Shown piece by piece: positions 28,057 through 36,819 of a stretch of 43,102 bases of DNA. The stretch covers positions 1 through 43,102 of IMG/VR virus record IMGVR_UViG_3300045935_000032; one strand, written 5' to 3'. This DNA comes from a virus. A program made the position numbers and the translations under genes. The notes beneath the pieces were generated by a model. That model was not told the origin of the DNA and did not search any database. It worked only from the letters and a program-made list of their open reading frames with translations. Within the stretch, counting starts at the first letter, position 1. Each line of letters begins with the position of its first letter.

Positions 28057-28577
28057 GTGAGCCTGAAGATTTGGATGTGCCCGCCGACGCTGACCAGACT
28101 GCCACCAGTGTTCTGCGTGAACGTGAGATAAGCGCCAGCATTGACGCTTAGATCGTTGACGACACAGAGCTGCTCCCAGATCACTTCGCCGGGGCCAATG
28201 TCGCTATAGAAGGTCCCGCCGGGCCGGGTGTCATAGTCGATGGTGGTGACGTCGCCGCCGATGACCGCGCTGACCTGGACTGTCCCGGTCTTGCCGCGCG
28301 CGAACGTCGCCCTGGCCCGGATCAGGTAGGTGCCGACGACGAGCATCTCGACGGAGTCGTATGCGCCGCCCGTGAAGATGTCGTAGATATCTCCGCTGTC
28401 GGTCTGGAAGTCGAGGCTGCTGAACGCGCCGATCGCTGTGCCGCCGTCAGCGACCGTGCCGAGAGATGTGGTGGCGCTGCACCAGTCGTTGTCGACACCG
28501 AGCCCGGGGGTTGGGTCGCTGCCGAACTTGCCGTGCCTGGAACCGTGCTGGAGATATGGGCGGTTTGGCTGTCTCAT
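28053..28577 (-). CDS. Jelly-roll-like tail/fibre protein
   Basis: A 174-residue protein. ATG 28577 overlaps the upstream stop (ATGA). Predicted all-beta with C1q-like features: GTYLIRARATFARGKTGTVQ, VNAGAYLTFTQNTGGSLVSV and a C-terminal GGHIQIFRLT. Such domains form trimeric receptor-binding tips. The N-terminus (MRQPNRPYLQHGSRHG) is flexible. Inferred receptor-binding or adhesin role. Confidence 0.6.
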   Translation of the reverse strand: MRQPNRPYLQHGSRHGKFGSDPTPGLGVDNDWCSATTSLGTVADGGTAIGAFSSLDFQTDSGDIYDIFTGGAYDSVEMLVVGTYLIRARATFARGKTGTVQVSAVIGGDVTTIDYDTRPGGTFYSDIGPGEVIWEQLCVVNDLSVNAGAYLTFTQNTGGSLVSVGGHIQIFRLT

Positions 28578-30571
28578 GAGAACGGCGGGAAGACGCCGTG
28601 AGTGTCCATCGACCAGACCGCCGGCGACACTTCGCAGTCGAGTTCGACATAGTCGAATCCGGGGTGGCCGCCCTCGAGCGGGCGTACGCGGAGCGAGCGT
28701 CCCTCGATGTAGTAGTCGTCGGCGGGGCTGGCGCCCGTGAATCCTGTTCCGTCCGGGTAGCCGACTGCGACGTTGACGATGTGGCTGATGTCGGACTGGG
28801 TGAGGAACGCCCATGTCGCCGCCGCGCGGGCGTCGGTTGGGTGGACTGTCTTGACCTGGAGTGCCGATAGGGACTCGCGCGGATCCTTCTGGTTCTCGAC
28901 GAGGAGCTTCGCGAAGTCGAAGCATTCGACCCTCGCGTTCGGGTTGCCGCTTTCCAGGCCGTCGTCGGCGGTGAGGAGGTCGCTCATCGGTGGTGCCGCG
29001 TGCTGTCCATAGTCGGTGACCGAGGTGGCGTCGGCGTAGACCTGGCTCGGCATGTCGGCAGGCTTAGTGTTCTTCGGCCAGCACATCGCGACGTTCAGGA
29101 TCTCGTTCCTCCCGCGCTGGAATGAGAGAATCCTCATCTGGGCTCGGCTCGAGTCGGCAACGATCGCGGGTCCGTCACCGACCGCCCAACGTGTGAAGTC
29201 CCAGGTGCTTCCAGGTTCGGCGGCGACGGAGTCGGGCGCGAAACGTCCGTAGCGGCCCCTGAACTGGAACTTGCCGAAACGGTCGACGTAGATGTTCGAG
29301 ATGAACGGGAACTCGGCGTCGGCTGCGTCACGCAACGCCGCGAGGGCGGACTCGTCAGGATCGTATTTGACCTCTCGGCAGTTCACGTTGCCGCTCGCCA
29401 ATGACGGGCTGCCGTAACGGGTCGAGTCGATCCCTACGTCGGTGAGGATCTGGATCATTCGGTCGTCGACATGGGCCTCCGCGTAGTAGACGCCGTCTTC
29501 CATCCCTGATGGAGGAGCGTCGCCGGCTAGTCCAGGGGTGAGTCCGAATCCGTCGAGTTCGTCGAACACGTCGACGCATTCCAACTGGATGCGGACGTTG
29601 ACCGGGTCTCCCGCAGAGTTCACGCTCGATCCGTCCACATCCCAGGTCATGTAGTCGATCCAGCCCTGGAACTGCGGCTCCCAGGTCGTTGTCACCGGGT
29701 TGTAGAGCTGGAGGAGGATCTGTCGTCCGTCGAGTTTCCCGAAGTAAGGGCTCGAGACGTTGCGCGGGTCGAGGGGGCCGTCCTCGTGGTCGTTGATGTA
29801 GACGGTCGCCTCGCCTGTTTCTGTCTGGCTGAGGAGTGTCTGTTTGCCACTCTTCGTGTCGTAGCCGGAGACGAACTGGTCGGGGAAGTCGCCTGCCTGA
29901 TCGATCGGAACGAAGGTCGGGTTGGGTTCATGTGGGGAGTCGTCGAACGCGATCATGACTCGACCGACTGGTCCGGCTGGTCCCGGCGACGGCGGCGCGA
30001 TTCCTGGATCCGTGATGATCGAGGCGTCGCTGACAAAACTGTTCCAGCCGGAGAGGTCGCCTTCGAAGTCGTCCGCGTAGATGTCGGAGGCGCCTTCTGT
30101 TGTGCCGACGATCAGGTTGTCGTAGTAGACGAACGCTCCGGCCGCGGTGATGTTCACGGCTTCGAGGTCGAGCCATCTCCCGTTCGGGGTGTTGTAGGAG
30201 GAGTCGGCGCCGACACTGGCACCGTCGATCCATGCATTCGCGTTCAGTGGCGACCCGCCGACGAAGTGGAACTTGAGCCGGTAGAACTGGAGGGGCGCAA
30301 CCACGACACCGGGCGCGACAGCCGTTTGGCTGTTCAACTGCCATTTGAGGATGCCGCCGGCCCCTATCTGGCCGACGTCCATTCCTCCCGGCCCGGACGC
30401 GACGAGTCCGGCGAGTTGGATGTGGGTTGCGGCCGCGATCGCGGCCGTGATGTAGGTGGCGTTGAACGCCATATCGACTTCAAGCCAGATATTTGTGAGG
30501 CCGGAGCCGAAGTCGCGTTCGACGATTCCTGCGCCGCTTGTGCAGTCGAGTTCGAGCACGTGGTTCGGCAT
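28574..30571 (-). CDS. Minor tail protein with lectin-like N-domain
   Basis: A 665-residue protein. Residues about 1-175 look like a concanavalin-type jelly roll (FYRLKFHFVGGSPLNANAWI, YYDNLIVGT). The middle and C-terminal parts (VMIAFDDSPHEPNPTFVPID, LVENQKDPRESLSALQVKTV, ISHIVNVAVGYPDGTGF) resemble the tail-tip protein family found after the tape measure in siphophages. Probably part of the tail tip or baseplate. Confidence 0.7.
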   Translation of the reverse strand: MPNHVLELDCTSGAGIVERDFGSGLTNIWLEVDMAFNATYITAAIAAATHIQLAGLVASGPGGMDVGQIGAGGILKWQLNSQTAVAPGVVVAPLQFYRLKFHFVGGSPLNANAWIDGASVGADSSYNTPNGRWLDLEAVNITAAGAFVYYDNLIVGTTEGASDIYADDFEGDLSGWNSFVSDASIITDPGIAPPSPGPAGPVGRVMIAFDDSPHEPNPTFVPIDQAGDFPDQFVSGYDTKSGKQTLLSQTETGEATVYINDHEDGPLDPRNVSSPYFGKLDGRQILLQLYNPVTTTWEPQFQGWIDYMTWDVDGSSVNSAGDPVNVRIQLECVDVFDELDGFGLTPGLAGDAPPSGMEDGVYYAEAHVDDRMIQILTDVGIDSTRYGSPSLASGNVNCREVKYDPDESALAALRDAADAEFPFISNIYVDRFGKFQFRGRYGRFAPDSVAAEPGSTWDFTRWAVGDGPAIVADSSRAQMRILSFQRGRNEILNVAMCWPKNTKPADMPSQVYADATSVTDYGQHAAPPMSDLLTADDGLESGNPNARVECFDFAKLLVENQKDPRESLSALQVKTVHPTDARAAATWAFLTQSDISHIVNVAVGYPDGTGFTGASPADDYYIEGRSLRVRPLEGGHPGFDYVELDCEVSPAVWSMDTHGVFPPFS

Positions 30572-33283
30572 CTAGCCGCCACCTGCGTTCGGGCCGCGGC
30601 GCTGAGACGAGGTACGACTACGCCGCCGCTGTTGATGCCGCGTCGTGTTCTCGGCCATCTTCTTCCCGTCGACGTAGAGGCTGGTGTGAAAGTGGATCGG
30701 CCGCTCTGTATCAGGGTTGATGATGTACCCGCCAGCTCCGACTCCCTGCGCCGGGACTGTCCCGCCAGGGCCACGCTGCGAGAGACGCGCCCGCAACGCC
30801 GCACGCTGCGTCGGAGTCAACCCGAGCCCTCTCGTCAGCAGCTGCGTGCTCGCCACTTTGAAGTCACCGAAGATGCTGCTGGTCGACTGGCCGAGCTGCT
30901 GGTTGATCGACGTGATCTGGTTATAGATGTCGGTCTGCTTCTGAATGTTCCCCTTCGCGGCCTTAAGCGCCCTCTCGAGCGCAGCCTTCATCTTCAGCAG
31001 GGTTCGCGTCTGATCGGTTCCGAGCGCCTGTTCCTTGGCGAGCGCCAACGAAAGCCTCGCCGGCAACGTGTAGTTGGTCGCGTTCTGGGTCTGGAGTCCG
31101 GCGAGAGCCTGCTGCGCCTGAAGCTCAACCTGGAGCGCGGCGAGCTGGCCCTGCTTGTTCTTCCCACCGGAAGCAACGGCCGCCTTAGCGGCAGCGAGGA
31201 TCTGCTTCTCGACCCTGATGTCATCGCTGCTCGTCTTCGTGAGTTGCGATCTGGCCTCGGCGAGTTGGAGGTCGATGGGCGTCGTGTACGAGCTCGCGGC
31301 TGCCTTCTTCGCGGCGGCGACCTTCGCGGCCTGCTGTGCCGCGGCCTGTCGCGCGTTGTCGAGAACGCCCTGCTGGGTCGCTTCGTCTTGGAGTGCCTGG
31401 ATAAGGGCGGAACCCTCGAGGTGTCCCTTGTCGATCTGCTCCTTGATCCGGGCGATGATCGCCTTGGCCGCGACGACATCGTCCTTCGTCGTCTTGGTTA
31501 GCGCGGCCTGCGCGACTGCCAGTTGCTCCGTGATCGTTTGCGCGTACGTCTTATAGACAGTGAGCGGGGTAGCAGTCCCGAACGGCCCAGACGTAGTTCC
31601 TGCGGCTCGCGGAGATTTGAAGGCAGCCGGGGTGCCGGGTAACGCGGGAGAGAATGGACTGACGAAGTTGCCTGCGCGGACGCCCGCCGTGATGATCGGT
31701 GGCCCGATAGAAGGGATCGGTCGCGTCAGCCAGACGACGCCCTTCGAGATGTACTGGACCCAGCGGCTCCCGTCAGGGTGCGTGACGACCTTCGTAGTGG
31801 ACGGGAACGCGTCCTGCGATGTACCGAACGCACCGGCAGCCAGCCCGGCAACACCCAGTAGACCCCTGAGTAGGCCACTCGATTCCGCTGCAGCGCTAGG
31901 GCCTGTGAACTTCCCTACTCGATCAACTACGCCGGATCGCCCAATCGTGGCTCGTGTAGCCGCTCCGCCCGCCAGGAGGCCGAAGAGGCCACCGCCTCGT
32001 CCTCCCGCTGCGCCTGCTGCACCGCCTGACGCGCCAGCCACCTGGGCGGCCTCAGCCTCGACTGCGGACGTCTTGACGATGCCCCACTCGGCAGCCAACC
32101 TTCCGAGCGCACCGATCCAGCCAGTGACGAGCGACGCGAACTTGAGCGCGGCGATCGCCTTGAGTGTGTTCTCAAAGCCGCCCGTGACCTTGTCGACGCC
32201 CCCGATGATGCTGCCGAGCGTGTGGAAGACGTGACCACCGATCGTGACTGCCTCGTTCACGTCGCGCTGCAACCTGCCCGTCTGGGTCATCTTGGTCAGC
32301 CAGTGGGTGATCTCGGTCGTCAGACGCGTGAACGTCGGCAGAAGACCCGTGCCGATGATCGCCTCGGTGTTGTGGAGCGCCGCCGAGAACTTCTCGCCCT
32401 GTGTTGTGTTCGCCGACGCTTGGCCGGCGAACCTCGCGAACACATCCTGATACTGCTTTTGACCGGGCGTCCCGGTCGCGATCAGGATCCCATACCGCTT
32501 CAGTGACGTCGTGACGCCTTCCTGTCCCTTCGCTGTCGCAGTCAGGACGGCGTTGAAGTCTTTGCCTGTCGCCTTTGAGATGACCAACGCCTCGGCGTAG
32601 GCGCGTTGCGCCTTCCCTGCGTCTCCGGTGAGGACTGTGGCGCGTGCGAGGCTGGTCGTCGCGTCCGTCTGGTCGATCCCGAACTGCTGCGCGTTCCTTG
32701 CCGTCGTCGCGTACTGCGGACCTAGCTTCCTGACGTTTCCGCCTGTCTTCTCGATCGCGACGGAGAGGCTGTCCTGAGCTTTCGCGAGGCTCTCCGCGCC
32801 CAGGATCGAATCTTTGATGAGCGAGGCACCGACGGCGACTGCGAGGAAGCCGCCCGAGGCAAAAGCGAGTGACCGGCCTAGTCCAACCGCGGCCCCGGAT
32901 CCAGCTAGGGCGCCGCGCGTGAACTTGCCGACGTCCCGTTCAGCCGTTTGCGACCCCCTCGAAGTTGCGGCAAACGCGCCAGCAAGACCAAGCTGCGAAT
33001 TGAGACGTCCCTCCGCCCTGTTCGCAAGCAGCGCCGCGCGTTCCCTGACCGCAGCACTCTGCTCCGCGGACGCTGCGAGTTCGCGGTATCCGACGATCTG
33101 CGCCTTCAGTGCCTCGGTCGCCCTGAGCGACGCATTGACCGACTTGTTGGCGGACACCTGCATCGCCTCGCCCACACCGAGCGACGACTGCTCGAGTTTC
33201 GTGTTCGACGCGACGGCCGTGTCTACCGTCTTCAGGTAGCCGGCGGCGTCCATGACGAGACGAACGATCAGCGGTGCGGCCAC
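30572..33283 (-). CDS. Tape measure protein
   Basis: A 903-residue protein, the longest in the genome. The N-terminal family signature (LIVRLVMDAAGYLKTVDTAV) is followed by coiled coil. Hydrophobic segments lie near residues 145-165 (LAFASGGFLAVAVGASLIKD) and 380-395. The C-terminal third holds three related Ala/Lys-rich repeats, each opening Tyr-x-x-x-x-x...QLA-A. It sets tail length; at about 1.5 Angstrom per residue it would give a tail near 135 nm. GTG shares one base with the upstream stop. Confidence 0.9.
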   Translation of the reverse strand: MAAPLIVRLVMDAAGYLKTVDTAVASNTKLEQSSLGVGEAMQVSANKSVNASLRATEALKAQIVGYRELAASAEQSAAVRERAALLANRAEGRLNSQLGLAGAFAATSRGSQTAERDVGKFTRGALAGSGAAVGLGRSLAFASGGFLAVAVGASLIKDSILGAESLAKAQDSLSVAIEKTGGNVRKLGPQYATTARNAQQFGIDQTDATTSLARATVLTGDAGKAQRAYAEALVISKATGKDFNAVLTATAKGQEGVTTSLKRYGILIATGTPGQKQYQDVFARFAGQASANTTQGEKFSAALHNTEAIIGTGLLPTFTRLTTEITHWLTKMTQTGRLQRDVNEAVTIGGHVFHTLGSIIGGVDKVTGGFENTLKAIAALKFASLVTGWIGALGRLAAEWGIVKTSAVEAEAAQVAGASGGAAGAAGGRGGGLFGLLAGGAATRATIGRSGVVDRVGKFTGPSAAAESSGLLRGLLGVAGLAAGAFGTSQDAFPSTTKVVTHPDGSRWVQYISKGVVWLTRPIPSIGPPIITAGVRAGNFVSPFSPALPGTPAAFKSPRAAGTTSGPFGTATPLTVYKTYAQTITEQLAVAQAALTKTTKDDVVAAKAIIARIKEQIDKGHLEGSALIQALQDEATQQGVLDNARQAAAQQAAKVAAAKKAAASSYTTPIDLQLAEARSQLTKTSSDDIRVEKQILAAAKAAVASGGKNKQGQLAALQVELQAQQALAGLQTQNATNYTLPARLSLALAKEQALGTDQTRTLLKMKAALERALKAAKGNIQKQTDIYNQITSINQQLGQSTSSIFGDFKVASTQLLTRGLGLTPTQRAALRARLSQRGPGGTVPAQGVGAGGYIINPDTERPIHFHTSLYVDGKKMAENTTRHQQRRRSRTSSQRRGPNAGGG

Positions 33284-33729
33284 TAGAACGTCCTCGTCAC
33301 GGTGCCGATGACATGGTCAACCGTGTTCGCGACTTGGACACGGTTCTGCTCGAGTGCGGGGTCGTACGATTTGCCGAGCATCAGCGTCGCGAAGGTCGGG
33401 CGACGCAGCGCCGAGTTCTGCTTGGCGCGTGCACCCTTCTCAGACGGGACCATGTACACCTCTTTGGTGTTCTGGCCCGTCTTCTGCACCGACCACGCGG
33501 GGAGAAGGGGTCCGACGAACCAGGCCTTGTGGCCGGCCGTCTTCCGTGCCCGTTTCATGCCGCTGATCTGGGTGAGCGCGAGCCTGTCCGCGTCGCGTTT
33601 GATCGGCTGCACGGCGAGCGTCAGTCCAGTCCGCATTGCCTTGAGCATGAGCGGACTGGTCGCTTTCAGATCGCGTTCGAGTTCGGTGAACCCGGCCACG
33701 ATCACCGGGTTCTCGAAACGGCCCGCCAC
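33283..33729 (-). CDS. HK97 gp10-like protein
   Basis: A 148-residue protein starting at GTG directly after the chaperone stop. MAGRFENPVIVAGFTELERD, LKATSPLMLKAMRTGLTLAV and PIKRDADRLA match the HK97 gp10/tail-completion family. It normally lies before the tail tube gene; here it sits between the chaperone and tape measure, an altered order. Confidence 0.75.
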   Translation of the reverse strand: MAGRFENPVIVAGFTELERDLKATSPLMLKAMRTGLTLAVQPIKRDADRLALTQISGMKRARKTAGHKAWFVGPLLPAWSVQKTGQNTKEVYMVPSEKGARAKQNSALRRPTFATLMLGKSYDPALEQNRVQVANTVDHVIGTVTRTF

Positions 33730-34310
33730 CTAGTCGTTCCCCGCCTGGTATTTGGCGTCGAATAGGTCGACCGCGGCGAGCAGGTCCCCGGGGGTCAATT
33801 CTCCAACGCCCCCTGTATTGCCCGGGCCGACGGAGGGTAAGACGTGCCCAACTCGGAAGTCCCAGTAGTAACGGGGCTCTCGTCCGAGGGCTCCGAACTC
33901 CTCGTCGAAGAGATCCCAGAAGGATCGCTCGTAGAGGGCTTCCTTGTCGGCGATGATTCGTCGGGCTTCTGCGTCGACCCCGGGTCCAAAGGGATGTCAC
34001 CATTGGACGCCTGCTGGAGGCTCTTCTGCGCCTCCTCGAGGGTCTGCCGGCCGATGATCTCCGCGATCTCGTCGAAGCTCAGTTCGGGATGGACGTGCCG
34101 GTACGAGATGTGCATGATCGCCGCGATCCCGTCCTGGTCGATATACATGACGTCCTGCGACATCGCCGCGAGTTGGCGGAAGTTGAAGCCGGTGTACTTC
34201 TTGACGATGCGGTGGTCGTCCATGGTGAGGTTCTCCGGCTCCGGATAGATCTCACCGTCGATGGTGTAGCCGAATTCCTGCTGTTCCTCGGTTGTGGTTT
34301 CAGCGGCCAC
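33730..34310 (-). CDS. Tail assembly chaperone, -1 frameshift product (GT type)
   Basis: Shares its first 108 codons with the 0-frame gene, then moves to the -1 frame at CCCTTTG. The added part is clearly protein-like: GPGVDAEARRIIADKEALYE, RSFWDLFDEEFGALG, ending DLFDAKYQAGND at TAG 33730. Total about 193 residues. In lambda-like phages the longer G-T form recruits the tail tube to the tape measure. Stop is followed at once by the gp10-like GTG. Confidence 0.78.
33795..34310 (-). CDS. Tail assembly chaperone, 0-frame product (G type)
   Basis: GTG at 34310 with AAGGAG upstream. A 171-residue protein. Residues 1-108 hold the folded part (EFGYTIDGEIYPEPENLTMD, FNFRQLAAMSQDVMYIDQDG). The rest after the slip site is Ser/Thr/Pro-rich (STQKPDESSPTRKPSTSDPS), probably disordered. 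Position between tail tube and tape measure is the standard place for this gene. Confidence 0.78.
   Translation of the reverse strand: MAAETTTEEQQEFGYTIDGEIYPEPENLTMDDHRIVKKYTGFNFRQLAAMSQDVMYIDQDGIAAIMHISYRHVHPELSFDEIAEIIGRQTLEEAQKSLQQASNGDIPLDPGSTQKPDESSPTRKPSTSDPSGISSTRSSEPSDESPVTTGTSELGTSYPPSARAIQGALEN
33987..33993 (-). promoter_or_regulatory. Slippery heptamer CCCTTTG (-1 frameshift)
   Basis: In the 0 frame the site reads C CCT TTG, the X XXY YYZ form. A -1 slip re-pairs on CCC TTT and enters the open frame ending at 33730. A following GC-rich GGACCCGGGGTC self-complementary stretch may add a stimulatory hairpin. Confidence 0.75.
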
Positions 34311-34329
34311 GCGTAGCTCCTTCTGTTGG

Positions 34330-34360
34330 GAATCCCCCGCCTCACGCAGGCAGGGGATTC
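34330..34360 (-). terminator. Hairpin between tail tube and chaperone genes
   Basis: GAATCCCC-C-GCCT, loop CACGC, AGGC-A-GGGGATTC: twelve paired bases with one mismatch. No clear U-run. It likely reduces read-through after the highly expressed tube gene. Confidence 0.55.
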
Positions 34361-34391
34361 AAGTGTTGTGCGAATGTGCCGGCACCCCTTG

Positions 34392-34799
34392 TTATGAGGT
34401 CGTGATGCCGTTGGGATCTGCGACACGGAACGTCGCCGTGGTCTTGTACGGCTGCCCACGGGCCGCGGACGGATCGAATGTCCGTAGCTGACACAGCGCG
34501 TGGTACGTCGTGCGCGTGTTGTCGAGCAGGCCGTCCGGCTGCCACGACACTCCGACGATGACCCTGTCGCGGTGGATCGGCCAGAAGATCGCTTCCGTCT
34601 CCTTGGTGATGAACAGTTCGCCGGTGAATCCTTCTGCTCGCGTGCCAGACAGTGTCTCGTCAACACCAGATACAGAGAATCCACTTACGTCCACGTCCTG
34701 ATCGTCCGACGTGAAGCCGAACGTGTCGAACGCATTACTCACATCGACGCCGTCCACAGTGATGCGGTCATGGAGCGCGGTTTTCTTGGTGTACGTCAC
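34392..34799 (-). CDS. Putative major tail (tube) protein
   Basis: A 135-residue protein. MTYTKKTALHDRITVDGVDV, SNAFDTFGFTSDDQDVDVSG, then beta segments (FTGELFITKETEAIFWPIHR, YKTTATFRVADPNGITTS). Length, beta pattern and place before the chaperone suit a small tube protein. ATGA overlap with the 77-residue gene. Confidence 0.65.
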   Translation of the reverse strand: MTYTKKTALHDRITVDGVDVSNAFDTFGFTSDDQDVDVSGFSVSGVDETLSGTRAEGFTGELFITKETEAIFWPIHRDRVIVGVSWQPDGLLDNTRTTYHALCQLRTFDPSAARGQPYKTTATFRVADPNGITTS

Positions 34800-35029
34800 G
34801 TTTTCCCTCCTCTCTCGGTGACTGTTGCATCAGCCGACGACGTCGGCCAATCCTCAGGGAGTCCGTACTGGCCCTCCGAAAGCTCGGGTTCGACCTCCGC
34901 GATCACGGTCACGTTTCCGCGCGCGATTCCGCGCTCAAGCGCAGGGTCTAGCTTCGTCACGAACTGGTCGCCGGAATGGTGGCCGCGGTACTCGCGCTGG
35001 CCCTGAACCTCCAACAGGAGGTACTTCAC
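34796..35029 (-). CDS. Hypothetical protein before tail tube (77 aa)
   Basis: GTG overlaps the glycosyltransferase stop (GTGA). MKYLLLEVQGQREYRGHHSG, DQFVTKLDPALERGIARGNV. The acidic end SSADATVTERGGKT runs into the tube gene by ATGA. No family recognised. Confidence 0.6.
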   Translation of the reverse strand: MKYLLLEVQGQREYRGHHSGDQFVTKLDPALERGIARGNVTVIAEVEPELSEGQYGLPEDWPTSSADATVTERGGKT

Positions 35030-35787
35030 GCCGCCACCAGTGCGAGGTCCGCGTAGTAGGAGCGCATCTCTTCCAGAGCCTCGGCCGGGTAGAAGTCCGC
35101 GAGCTCCTCGAACGGGTCGCCCGGTGAGCCTGCCCCGTGGATCGCGGTCACCTCTTTGTACGAGTTCAGTTGGGTACCGGGCGTCTTCCAGTCGACGATC
35201 TGGCGTTCGTGGAGATGCCAAGGCTTCACCTCGAGGTCGGGGTGGGCGCGGCGAAGGTTGGCGAGGATCGACGTGTCGCAGCCGCGCTTCCGGTCCTCGT
35301 CAGCGGGCCGGTAGCCGACAGCCTCCAGCAGTTGGCGCGGGATGATCCTGATGCCGGACCCTCCCGCGTAGGCGATATGCGGAGAGCAGATCTGCTTGCC
35401 GTCCTCTCGGACGACCGAGATCTGTTGGAAGCCGAAGATGGTGTTCGGCGGCGGCAGAGGCTCTGTGAAGAGTCGGTGGTCGAGCCAGTCGTCGGATCCG
35501 CACGGGACGACGTAGTCGACCGGGGCCGGGTTGTAGCGCGGGTCGGTTGCGAATTGGATGCCGTCGTTGAACTTGGCGGACGTGTAGTCGTTGGCTCGGA
35601 TCACCCAGGCGAACCTGAGGCCGGCCACGTCGAGTTCGTCGAGCGAGTCGTGGTCGCTGACAATGACGGCGTTCGCGTCGACCCCGTCCTCGTAGAGGGC
35701 GTCGCATGTGCGGCGCAGTTGGCGTAGGCAGATCCGGGCAAGCGGGAGCCGCCCGTGAACGGGCACGCAGAACCACAACGACTTCAT
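35026..35787 (-). CDS. GT2-type glycosyltransferase
   Basis: A 253-residue GT-A fold protein. ATG at 35787 overlaps the upstream stop (TGATG). SLWFCVPVHGRLPLARICLR is the nucleotide-sugar-binding start, VIVSDHDSLDELD follows, and VVPCGSDDWLDHRLF contains the DxD-type metal site. It likely transfers a sugar to a phage or host glycan; donor unknown. Part of the 35.0-39.2 kb sugar module. Confidence 0.75.
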   Translation of the reverse strand: MKSLWFCVPVHGRLPLARICLRQLRRTCDALYEDGVDANAVIVSDHDSLDELDVAGLRFAWVIRANDYTSAKFNDGIQFATDPRYNPAPVDYVVPCGSDDWLDHRLFTEPLPPPNTIFGFQQISVVREDGKQICSPHIAYAGGSGIRIIPRQLLEAVGYRPADEDRKRGCDTSILANLRRAHPDLEVKPWHLHERQIVDWKTPGTQLNSYKEVTAIHGAGSPGDPFEELADFYPAEALEEMRSYYADLALVAA

Positions 35788-36614
35788 CAGGCGGCCGCGA
35801 CTGCCATGTGGAAGGCGTTGCTCCACCAGTCCGGGTGGATCAACATGTGCAGCTGCTTTGGATCGTCAGGTGACTGCGGTGGCGTCGCCGCCTTGACGTA
35901 GTCATCGAACAGGTATGCCGTGATCCCAGGCGGCGGGTTCCACTTGCCACCGGAGTCGCTGAACCGGAAGTGGTACGGCAGCGCGCAGAACAGCGCCTCA
36001 TACTCAAGGCCGAAGTCGGCGAGCGGCCGCGGTTGCAAGAGGAGGCTTGCAGCGCCGCGGTTGATCTCGCGGCTGCCGCCCTCGACGGTCGTGTCGCCGA
36101 CCTGTGTGCGCTTGCACTCGAGGAACTGCTCGTCGTTCGCGAACCACCCCTCACCCTCTGCGGCTCCGTAGCTGCATAGCCGGTCGCCGTGGCCGGCGGC
36201 GCCCACGATGTCATGTCCTAGCCCGCGCAGCCGTGCGAGTGCTTCGTCGAGGATGTCGTCGGGGTGGCGGTTGGTGTGGAATGCATCGGCGAGCGCGTTG
36301 ACGTGGATCCCAATCTCGTGGCCATACGACGCGATCGCCTCAAGGTGATCCTCGAATCCTGGTGCATCCCAGTAGCCGGAACCGTGAAGGATGAAGTAGC
36401 TGGAGCGGTAGCCGCGCTCCTGCTCCCACGCCGCCATATGGGTCGCTGTGACGAGTGAGCGGGCGTTGTCGCAGTCGTGGCGCATCCCAATCACGTTCGG
36501 TGCACGGTCACCGGCGACGACGTCTCGGAGCGGGACGACACGTTCGGCTTTCGACATGAACATCTGGTCGAGGTCTTCGAGGTCGGCCATGTTGAACGGC
36601 GCCCTATCTCGCAT
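35787..36614 (-). CDS. Polysaccharide-deacetylase-like protein
   Basis: A 275-residue protein. ATG at 36614 with GAGG upstream (frame open to 36665). NodB-type motifs: MRHDCDNARSL (acidic metal/catalytic pair), then GHEIGIHVNALADAF with the His pair region and HMLIHPDWWSNAF near the end. These fit CE4-like metal-dependent deacetylases. It may remove N- or O-acyl groups from sugars in concert with the flanking glycosyltransferases. Confidence 0.7.
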   Translation of the reverse strand: MRDRAPFNMADLEDLDQMFMSKAERVVPLRDVVAGDRAPNVIGMRHDCDNARSLVTATHMAAWEQERGYRSSYFILHGSGYWDAPGFEDHLEAIASYGHEIGIHVNALADAFHTNRHPDDILDEALARLRGLGHDIVGAAGHGDRLCSYGAAEGEGWFANDEQFLECKRTQVGDTTVEGGSREINRGAASLLLQPRPLADFGLEYEALFCALPYHFRFSDSGGKWNPPPGITAYLFDDYVKAATPPQSPDDPKQLHMLIHPDWWSNAFHMAVAAA

Positions 36615-36819
36615 CGCGCACCTCGCGCTTGAACTGCTCCAGCGTCGGATCTGCATCTGGCTCATGATTCGACTCGAACCCTTCGCACGAACCTCCTTCG
36701 CTCGCGCGACGTACCCCTATGCCCCCTACGAAACCGGGGCGACGATACTTCTCTAGTTCAATTCCACCGACTGCGCGAGCGCGCGCAATCCCATCAGCAC
36801 GCCAACCCAAGTCGCTCAC
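36604..36819 (-). CDS. Small protein in sugar module (71 aa)
   Basis: GTG overlaps the glycosyltransferase stop by GTGA and the end overlaps the deacetylase start by 11 bases. MSDLGWRADGIARARAVGGI, then YRRPGFVGGIGVRRASEGGS and a helical acidic end. Unrecognised. Confidence 0.5.
   Translation of the reverse strand: MSDLGWRADGIARARAVGGIELEKYRRPGFVGGIGVRRASEGGSCEGFESNHEPDADPTLEQFKREVRDAR

Noticed and set aside
29786-31501. 571-residue plus-strand ORF opposite tail genes
   Set aside because: Antisense of the minor tail and tape measure genes; typical high-GC mirror frame.
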